Of a DNA stretch of 6,643 nucleotides, positions 1 through 6,643 are shown piece after piece. Both the position numbers and the translations under genes were made by a program. This DNA comes from Chloroflexota bacterium. GTDB taxonomy: Bacteria; Chloroflexota; Dehalococcoidia; SHYB01. The DNA lies in NCBI GenBank assembly GCA_016200725.1, contig JACQEE010000084.1:1-6643 (forward strand). Reading direction: 5' to 3'. The notes under the pieces were generated by a model. The model was not told where the DNA came from, searched no databases, and saw only the letters and a list, made by a program, of their open reading frames with translations. Every line of letters begins with the position of its first letter. Position 1 is the first letter of the stretch.

Positions 1-1
1 C

Positions 2-676
2 GTGCGCCGCCACGTCGAGGTGATCGCCAACGGCATCGACCTCGAGCTCTTCGACGCCGAGCAGCAGATCGACGCGCGCGCGAAGTTCGGCCTGCCGAAG
101 GACCGGCTCGTGATCCTCTTCACGGGCCGCATGGAGAAGCGCAAGGGCCTGCGTTACCTGCTTTCAGCCTACGCCACATTGAAGTGGGAGTACCCACAAC
201 TGCGGCTCATCGTTGTAGGCCCGGGAAAACTGGACCCGCCCTCCACGTCGATTCTTGGCGAGAGAATGATGAAGGATGTGGAGTTCGTCGGCCCCGTGTC
301 CTATGCCGACCTTCCGCGTTACTACCGCACCGCCGATATCTTCTGTTCGCCGGCCATCGGCCACGAAAGTTTCGGCATCGTGCTGCTGGAAGCTATGGCG
401 GCAGGCAAACCGGTAATCGCCTCCAACATCCCGGGCTACGCAACGCTCGTGCGCGACGGCGACCAGGGTCTCCTCGTGCCGCCGAAGGACGATGCCGCGC
501 TGGCCTCCGCCATCGTGCGCCTCGCGAACAACCCCGAACTGCGGCAAGCGATGGGCGCTCGCGGCCGCGAATTCTCCAAGGGCTTCAGTTGGGACAAGGT
601 GGCCCAGCGGGTCATGGACTACTACCTGCGTCTCATGGAAGGTCGTGATTCCATTCGTAGAATCGAGAGCGCATGA
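2..676 (+). CDS. Glycosyltransferase family 4 (GT-B), PimA-like, C-terminal part
   Basis: This is the C-terminal, donor-binding half of a GT-B retaining glycosyltransferase of family 4; the N-terminal acceptor domain lies left of the window. Numbering from the first visible codon, NGID (10-13) sits at the interdomain boundary, and a basic segment TGRMEKRKG (41-49) follows the first strand of the Rossmann domain, where family members bind the donor phosphates. The family EX7E signature is E122-SFGIVLL-E130, followed by EAMAAGKPVIAS. Such enzymes transfer a sugar from a nucleotide donor to a lipid or glycan acceptor at the cytoplasmic face of the membrane. The spacing and wording around the EX7E motif resemble PimA-type phosphatidylinositol mannosyltransferases, but donor and acceptor cannot be read from this half. 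The GTG at position 2 is in frame but is not a credible start, because a full protein would be about 370-400 residues. The stop overlaps the next gene by ATGA. Confidence 0.9.
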   Translation: MRRHVEVIANGIDLELFDAEQQIDARAKFGLPKDRLVILFTGRMEKRKGLRYLLSAYATLKWEYPQLRLIVVGPGKLDPPSTSILGERMMKDVEFVGPVSYADLPRYYRTADIFCSPAIGHESFGIVLLEAMAAGKPVIASNIPGYATLVRDGDQGLLVPPKDDAALASAIVRLANNPELRQAMGARGREFSKGFSWDKVAQRVMDYYLRLMEGRDSIRRIESA

Positions 677-1137
677 ACATCCGTCCGCCACATCTACTTC
701 TCGCCGCCGTCTTCACTGTGGTCATAATCGCCGGCTGCTCGTCGAGTAGTGATGCTACTGTGCCGGCAACCGCTCCCGCGACAACGTCTCCTTCCGCCAC
801 CCTCAGCAACCTCGCCGACGTCACCCGCGACGAGTCGCAACTAGGCGATCCCATCACCCTCGCGGTCGGACAGCGCGCACGGATCACATTGTCGTCGAAC
901 CGGACAACCGGCTATCAGTGGGGCCTTAACCAAGCGATCGATGAAAAGGTGGTCAAGGTAGTGAACAACGAATACATCGCGCCGTCGACGCCGATCCCTG
1001 GACGTGGCGGTAGCGAGCTGTGGACATTCGTGGCAACCCGTATCGGCCAAGCGACCATTGCAATGAAATATTTCCGGCCATTCGAGGCAACGGCCACGCC
1101 TGCCAAGCAGATATCGCTCACAATTGTAGTTAAGTGA
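673..1137 (+). CDS. Lipoprotein with chagasin-family (I42) protease inhibitor domain
   Basis: This 154-residue protein is predicted to be a secreted, lipid-anchored inhibitor of papain-type cysteine proteases. Residues 1-21 form a short basic start and a hydrophobic stretch ending in the lipobox I-A-G-C, with C22 as the lipidated cysteine. Residues 23-45 are Ser/Thr/Ala/Pro-rich and look like a flexible tether. The remainder matches the small beta-sandwich of chagasin, with all three inhibitory loops recognisable: NRTTGY (76-81, canonical NPTTGY), GRGG (110-113, canonical GxGG) and RPFE (135-138, canonical RPWE/RPF). In characterised chagasins these loops wedge into the protease active site. 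The target here is unknown; a role in protecting the cell surface from its own or foreign proteases is inference. The start is set by the lipoprotein signal and the ATGA overlap with the glycosyltransferase stop. A weak GAGAG lies 3 nt upstream of the ATG, so translation is probably coupled. Confidence 0.87.
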   Translation: MNIRPPHLLLAAVFTVVIIAGCSSSSDATVPATAPATTSPSATLSNLADVTRDESQLGDPITLAVGQRARITLSSNRTTGYQWGLNQAIDEKVVKVVNNEYIAPSTPIPGRGGSELWTFVATRIGQATIAMKYFRPFEATATPAKQISLTIVVK

Positions 1138-1161
1138 CATTGACTTCCGCCTAAATCATGG

Positions 1162-1197
1162 TTGACTTTTGATACCAGGTTCTGATAACCAATAAAA
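1162..1197 (+). promoter_or_regulatory. Possible secondary sigma-70-like promoter(s) upstream of gyrB
   Basis: Two overlapping candidates can be read here. TTGACT (1162-1167) is followed after 16 nt by GATAAC (1184-1189). TTGATA (1169-1174) is followed after 16 nt by AATAAA (1191-1196). Each has a good -35 match and a four-of-six -10 match. They sit upstream of the stronger promoter ending at 1255 and point toward gyrB. In an AT-richer spacer such matches can arise by chance, so this is tentative. Confidence 0.25.
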
Positions 1198-1227
1198 CTC
1201 GGTTCAGCTCTACTTCTAGCGCTGGCC

Positions 1228-1255
1228 TTGTTTTTTGCCCGGTCTCTGCTATAAT
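1228..1255 (+). promoter_or_regulatory. Extended -10 sigma-70-type promoter of gyrB
   Basis: The -10 hexamer is a perfect TATAAT (1250-1255) preceded by TG one base before it (1247-1248), giving the extended -10 form TGnTATAAT. A partial -35, TTGTTT (1228-1233), lies 16 nt upstream; the weak -35 is consistent with an extended -10 promoter. Transcription would start at about 1262, giving an untranslated leader of roughly 80 nt before the gyrB ATG. No operator is evident. Gyrase promoters in several bacteria respond to DNA relaxation, but nothing in the sequence proves that here. Confidence 0.72.
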
Positions 1256-1261
1256 AGCCGC

Positions 1262-3876
<2,615 letters not shown>

Positions 3877-3896
3877 GCGGAAACGCTTCATAAGCA

Positions 3897-3924
3897 AAAG
3901 AGGCGGCCGATAGGCCGCCTCTTT
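3897..3924. terminator. Bidirectional intrinsic terminator between gyrB and pyrE
   Basis: A perfect 12 bp inverted repeat (3897-3908 with 3913-3924) closes a GATA tetraloop. The core is GAGGCGGCC/GGCCGCCTC and the outer pairs are A-T. On the + strand the hairpin runs into CTTTCTTTTC; on the - strand it runs into a TTTTGC stretch. It begins 20 nt after the gyrB stop and 24 nt downstream of the pyrE stop on the other strand, so it can end both converging transcripts. Confidence 0.9.
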
Positions 3925-3947
3925 CTTTTCTACCAGCACTATCTTGT

Positions 3948-4517
3948 CTACAGGATGTTCCCTTTCGAGTCCGCCTCGAAGAGGGCCTCGTAGTCGTAGC
4001 CTTTCGCCCGCAGCGCATCGCCGCCACCCTGGCGCCGGTCGACCAGGGCGACGATCTTCGCCACCTTGCAGCCCGCCGCCTCGACCGCCTCGATGGCCGC
4101 GAGCAGCGAACCGCCGGTGGAGACCGTGTCCTCGACGATCGCGACGCGCGCGCCCTTCGTCCTCGGCAGGTTGCCCTCGATGAGGTTCTGCGTCCCGTGG
4201 GACTTGCGCTCGCCGCGGATGTAGAAGCCCTGCAGCGGGCGCTGCATCTTGGTGAACGACGCGATCTGCACTGCGGTCACGATGGGGTTCGCCGCCGTCG
4301 CCGGCCCGCCAACCGCCTCGATCTCCACCTGCTCGAGCACTTCGTTCACCAGCGCGCCGATGAGCGCGATGCCCTCGGGGTCGTGCGTCACCTTCCGGCC
4401 ATCGAAATAGTACTTGCTCTTCAGACCGGAGGCTAAGGTGAACTCGCCGCGCAGGACGGCCTTCTGCTCGATCAGTTCTTTGAGGCGGGGCATCCGTGGG
4501 TCGGTGCGGTCGATCAT
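3948..4517 (-). CDS. pyrE: Orotate phosphoribosyltransferase
   Basis: PyrE joins orotate to PRPP to give orotidine 5'-monophosphate and pyrophosphate, the fifth step of de novo pyrimidine synthesis, in the cytoplasm. The 189-residue product has the family pattern in order: FTLASGLKSKYYFDGRKVT (26-44), where family members bind substrate, the flexible-loop motif RGERKSHG (101-108) with its Lys and His, and the PRPP-binding motif VAIVEDTVSTGGS (125-137) with the acidic pair E129-D130. Length fits the family (about 180-215). The chosen ATG is 4 nt after the stop of the upstream dehydrogenase and has GGAG (4531-4528) 10 nt before it. An internal ATG at 4493 (Met9) is a possible later start. The frame stays open to 4649, but that extension has no family similarity and lies inside the dehydrogenase gene. 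Last gene of an apparent acyl-CoA dehydrogenase operon; no pyrF is seen. Confidence 0.94.
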   Translation of the reverse strand: MIDRTDPRMPRLKELIEQKAVLRGEFTLASGLKSKYYFDGRKVTHDPEGIALIGALVNEVLEQVEIEAVGGPATAANPIVTAVQIASFTKMQRPLQGFYIRGERKSHGTQNLIEGNLPRTKGARVAIVEDTVSTGGSLLAAIEAVEAAGCKVAKIVALVDRRQGGGDALRAKGYDYEALFEADSKGNIL

Positions 4518-4521
4518 GCGC

Positions 4522-5652
4522 TTACAACTCCAACTGTTCGGCGACCCGCTCGAGGTGGTAGTCGGTGTCGCCAAAGAGGACTTCGCAGGCCTTCGCGCGT
4601 CGCCAGTACAGTTGGATGTCGTGGTTGTCCACGAAGCCAATGCCGGCAAAGATCTGCGCCGCCTCGCGCGTCACACGGCGATAGGCGTCGCTCATGTAGG
4701 CCTTGGCCTGGGCGATTTCCAGGGCGCACGGCTGGCCACTATCCAGTTTCCACGTGGCGTAGTAGGCAAGGAACCGCGAGTTGTCCACATCCGTGACCAT
4801 GTCCGCGACCTTGTGCTGGATAGCCTGGAACGAGCCGATGGGCCTGCCAAACTGCACGCGCTGCTTGGCATACTCGACGGCCATCTCCAGCGATCGCTGT
4901 GCCCCACCCGCCGCGTAGGCGCACAGCGCCAACTCGCCGCGACGCAGCGCCTCCTTGACGAGCGTCCACCCGCCGTGCAACTCCCCGAGTAATGCATCGC
5001 GCCCGACACGCACGTCGTCGAAGACCACCTCCGCCTCGCCCTCGCCTCCCATGCTGTTGAGTCGCGTCCGCGAGATACCCGGCGCAGTGGCATCGGCGAG
5101 AAACAGTGAAAGGCCTGAGTCAGGGCTGCCGCCGAACTGAGTGCGCGCCACGACGATCAATGTGTCTGCAATGTGCCCATCCATGACGAACAGTTTGGTG
5201 CCGTTCAGCACGTACCCGTCCCCCGAAGCCTTCGCGCTCGCGTACACATCCTCGGCAGCATACGATCCGTCGCTCTCCACGATGGCCAGGGCGGCGATGC
5301 GCTCGCCCTTAGCAATCAAGGCCAGCAACTTTCGCTGCGCTGGGGTGCCTGCCGCCGAGAGCAGGTAGCCACACAGCACGACGGTCGAGAGATACGGGCT
5401 TGGCAAGGCAGCGCGACCTATCTCTTCCATCAGCGCCATCACATCCATGATGACGCCGTCGCTGCCACCGTCTTTCTCCGCGAATGGTAGGCCGAGCCAG
5501 CCCAACGATGCCATCTTTCTCCAGAGGTCCGGCGCGTAGCCAGCCTCGGTCTGCTCGATCTCTTTGACCCGTGACGGTGGGCACTCGCGCGCGAAGAAGT
5601 CGCGCGCGGTCTTGCGCAGCAGTTCCTGGGTCTCGTTCCACTCGAGTCGCAT
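4522..5652 (-). CDS. Acyl-CoA dehydrogenase family protein, probable non-catalytic partner subunit
   Basis: This 376-residue protein has the acyl-CoA dehydrogenase fold: an alpha-helical N-terminal domain (about 1-118), a beta domain (about 120-215) and a C-terminal four-helix bundle (about 225-376). The FAD-contacting stretch QRVQFGRPIGSFQAIQHKVADM of the C-terminal domain (264-285) is well preserved. The usual FAD/substrate signature in the beta domain (TEPxAGSD) is degraded to VESDGSY (125-131). Where typical enzymes have YEGTSEIQ with the catalytic Glu, this protein reads LFGDTDYH (359-366), so that Glu is Gly. The alternative Glu position on the G helix also falls on Gly239 by my alignment, with E240 next to it. 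This suits the helper chain of a heteromeric enzyme with the upstream dehydrogenase, as in FadE28-FadE29-type pairs. Its substrate is unknown. The start has GGGGGAGAG (5668-5660) 7 nt upstream. Confidence 0.93.
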   Translation of the reverse strand: MRLEWNETQELLRKTARDFFARECPPSRVKEIEQTEAGYAPDLWRKMASLGWLGLPFAEKDGGSDGVIMDVMALMEEIGRAALPSPYLSTVVLCGYLLSAAGTPAQRKLLALIAKGERIAALAIVESDGSYAAEDVYASAKASGDGYVLNGTKLFVMDGHIADTLIVVARTQFGGSPDSGLSLFLADATAPGISRTRLNSMGGEGEAEVVFDDVRVGRDALLGELHGGWTLVKEALRRGELALCAYAAGGAQRSLEMAVEYAKQRVQFGRPIGSFQAIQHKVADMVTDVDNSRFLAYYATWKLDSGQPCALEIAQAKAYMSDAYRRVTREAAQIFAGIGFVDNHDIQLYWRRAKACEVLFGDTDYHLERVAEQLEL

Positions 5653-5659
5653 CGTTTTA
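5653..5659 (-). promoter_or_regulatory. Spacer between strong Shine-Dalgarno and downstream dehydrogenase start
   Basis: The purine run GGGGGAGAG (5668-5660) is followed by TAAAACG and the ATG at 5652, an ideal 7 nt spacing. It decides the start of the downstream dehydrogenase. The four outermost G of the Shine-Dalgarno belong to the right arm of the neighbouring inverted repeat, so folding could partly hide the site. Confidence 0.6.
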
Positions 5660-5664
5660 CTCTC

Positions 5665-5687
5665 CCCCTTCCCTCCCAGGGAAGGGG
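5665..5687. repeat. Perfect GC-rich inverted repeat in the dehydrogenase operon gap
   Basis: Two 10 bp arms, CCCCTTCCCT (5665-5674) and AGGGAAGGGG (5678-5687), flank a 3 nt centre. The element fills most of the 46 bp gap between the two dehydrogenase genes and is followed toward 5698 by CAGGGGTTAGG. Its make-up resembles short dispersed GC-rich palindromes found between genes in many environmental bacterial genomes; only one copy is in this window, so dispersal cannot be shown here. As RNA it would form a hairpin abutting the downstream ribosome-binding site. No T-tract follows, so it is not a standard terminator. Confidence 0.6.
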
Positions 5688-5698
5688 CAGGGGTTAGG

Positions 5699-6643
5699 TC
5701 ACCGCGGCAGACCCATGCCGCGCTGGGCGATGATGTTGCGCATCAGTTCACTCGATCCGCCGCCGAACGTGGGCATCACGGCGTAGCGATAGCGGTAGTT
5801 CAGTAGTCCATTCTGCGCTGCATGCTTCGACTTCTTCCATAGCAGGCCGTAGAGCCCAGCGATCTGCATGCCTGCATTGCCGAGGTGTTGCTGGAACTCG
5901 GTCGCCCACATCTTCAGCATCGAGGCCTCGTAATTCGGGATGCGCCCCGCGGCGATGATCCACGCCGTGCGCACACTGAGCAGTTTCATCGCGCTGAGTT
6001 CAATCGACAGCGCGGCGAGTCGCTTGCGCACCTCGGGTTGCTTGCTCAGCGGCTTGCCCTTCCGAATGGTCTGTTTGCAGTACTTCACCAGTTCGTCGAA
6101 CTCGAACTCCAGCCGCCCCCACGGAAAGAGCGCGACGCGCTCGAAGTCTAGAGCAGCGGCAGCCAGGTACCAGCCTCGGTTCACCTCGCCCACGAGGTTC
6201 TTCGCCGGGACGCGCACGTTCTCCCAGTACGTCAGGTTCGTCCGGTAGTCCGCGAGCGTGTGCAGTGGATGGATGGTGATGCCCGGCGACTTCAGATCGA
6301 CGATGAACATCGAGACGCCTTTGTGCTTGGGCGCCTGCGGGTCGGTGCGCGCCGCCAGCCAGCAGTAGTCGGCGCGATGGGCACCGCTGGTGAAGATCTT
6401 GACGCCGTTGATCACCCACTCATCGCCGTCGCGCACAGCCCGCGTCTGCAGCGACGCGAGATCGCTCCCGGCGTTGGGCTCGGAGAAGCCCTGGCACCAG
6501 ATCTCTTCGGCGGTGAGGATCTTAGGCAGATAGCGCCGCTTCTGCTCTTCGGTGCCAAGCTGAATCAACGTCGGGCCGAGCATGCCAAGACCCGAGGCGC
6601 CGACTAGGCCGGGAGCGCGGGCCCGGACCATCTCTTCGTTGAC
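5699..6643 (-). CDS. Acyl-CoA dehydrogenase, probable catalytic subunit, N-terminus outside window
   Basis: This FAD-dependent enzyme introduces an alpha,beta double bond into an acyl-CoA thioester. The frame is open to the window edge (GTC AAC GAA GAG precede the ATG at 6631), so 314 residues are visible and roughly 75 are missing from a usual 380-400. Numbering from that ATG, the beta domain has FSEPNAGSDLASLQTRA (49-65), the FAD/substrate signature, then WVINGVKIFTSGAHRADY (72-89). The C-terminal bundle begins with LDFERVALF (161-169). E164 aligns with the catalytic base of isovaleryl-CoA dehydrogenase (Glu254) and of the active chain of FadE28-FadE29-type enzymes. The C-terminal end reads FGGGSSELMRNIIAQRGMGLPR-like (289-310), so the usual YEGTSE Glu is Gly, as expected when E164 does the work. 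It precedes the second dehydrogenase by 46 bp. Substrate (fatty, steroid side-chain or branched acyl-CoA) is not readable. Confidence 0.93.
   Translation of the reverse strand, partial: VNEEMVRARAPGLVGASGLGMLGPTLIQLGTEEQKRRYLPKILTAEEIWCQGFSEPNAGSDLASLQTRAVRDGDEWVINGVKIFTSGAHRADYCWLAARTDPQAPKHKGVSMFIVDLKSPGITIHPLHTLADYRTNLTYWENVRVPAKNLVGEVNRGWYLAAAALDFERVALFPWGRLEFEFDELVKYCKQTIRKGKPLSKQPEVRKRLAALSIELSAMKLLSVRTAWIIAAGRIPNYEASMLKMWATEFQQHLGNAGMQIAGLYGLLWKKSKHAAQNGLLNYRYRYAVMPTFGGGSSELMRNIIAQRGMGLPR

Noticed and set aside
2..4. GTG at position 2 as the true start of the glycosyltransferase
   Set aside because: Only the second half of the GT-B fold would be made; the gene clearly continues to the left of the window.
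1205..1236. Possible terminator for the chagasin gene ending in a run of six T (1231-1236)
   Set aside because: The preceding stem is only about four base pairs with mismatches, and the T-run lies between the -35 and -10 of the gyrB promoter.
4518..4649. N-terminal extension of the pyrE frame to an ATG at 4649
   Set aside because: The added residues have no PyrE similarity and overlap the C-terminal coding part of the dehydrogenase. The ATG at 4517 has a Shine-Dalgarno and fits family length.
4414..4992. 192-codon + strand frame opposite the dehydrogenase and pyrE genes
   Set aside because: It is antisense to two well-supported genes, has no recognisable domain, and is explained by GC-rich codon mirroring.
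6629..6631. ATG at 6631 as the true start of the upstream dehydrogenase
   Set aside because: The frame is open to the window edge and about 75 N-terminal residues of the family are missing, so this is an internal Met.

Overview
The window is a GC-rich bacterial chromosomal segment with tightly packed, ordinary-looking coding sequence. No tRNA, rRNA, insertion sequence, integrase or CRISPR array was seen. The wording of the GyrB N-terminal and TOPRIM regions, a PimA-like glycosyltransferase and paired acyl-CoA dehydrogenases would fit an environmental Chloroflexota (Dehalococcoidia-like) or another deep-branching lineage rich in acyl-CoA metabolism. This placement rests on remembered resemblance, not a search, and is weak. 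GyrB also carries the large C-terminal-half insertion best known from Gram-negative gyrases.

Layout on the + strand: (1) positions 2-676 hold the C-terminal part of a GT-B fold family 4 glycosyltransferase, cut by the window edge. (2) 673-1137 holds a lipoprotein with a chagasin (I42) cysteine-protease-inhibitor domain, overlapping the glycosyltransferase stop by ATGA. (3) 1138-1344 is an AT-richer intergenic region with a textbook extended -10 promoter and an 80-90 nt leader. (4) 1345-3876 holds complete gyrB. (5) 3897-3924 is a strong hairpin terminator usable in both directions.

On the - strand, convergent with gyrB, the order of transcription is: an acyl-CoA dehydrogenase entering from the right edge (6643-5699), a 46 bp gap with a perfect GC-rich inverted repeat, a second complete acyl-CoA dehydrogenase (5652-4522), then pyrE (4517-3948) only 4 nt downstream. 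These three look like one operon.

Functionally, the two dehydrogenases look like partners in a heteromeric enzyme. Neither has the usual C-terminal catalytic Glu. Only the upstream one has a Glu at the alternative position used by isovaleryl-CoA dehydrogenase and the active chain of mycobacterial FadE28-FadE29-type complexes. The pyrE at the operon end makes orotidine monophosphate for pyrimidine synthesis and has no obvious link to acyl-CoA oxidation. I found no clearly new system. The points most worth checking are the dehydrogenase pair, the GyrB insertion with its Ala/Pro/Lys linker, the unusual gyrB leader, the chagasin lipoprotein, and the inverted repeat in the dehydrogenase operon.
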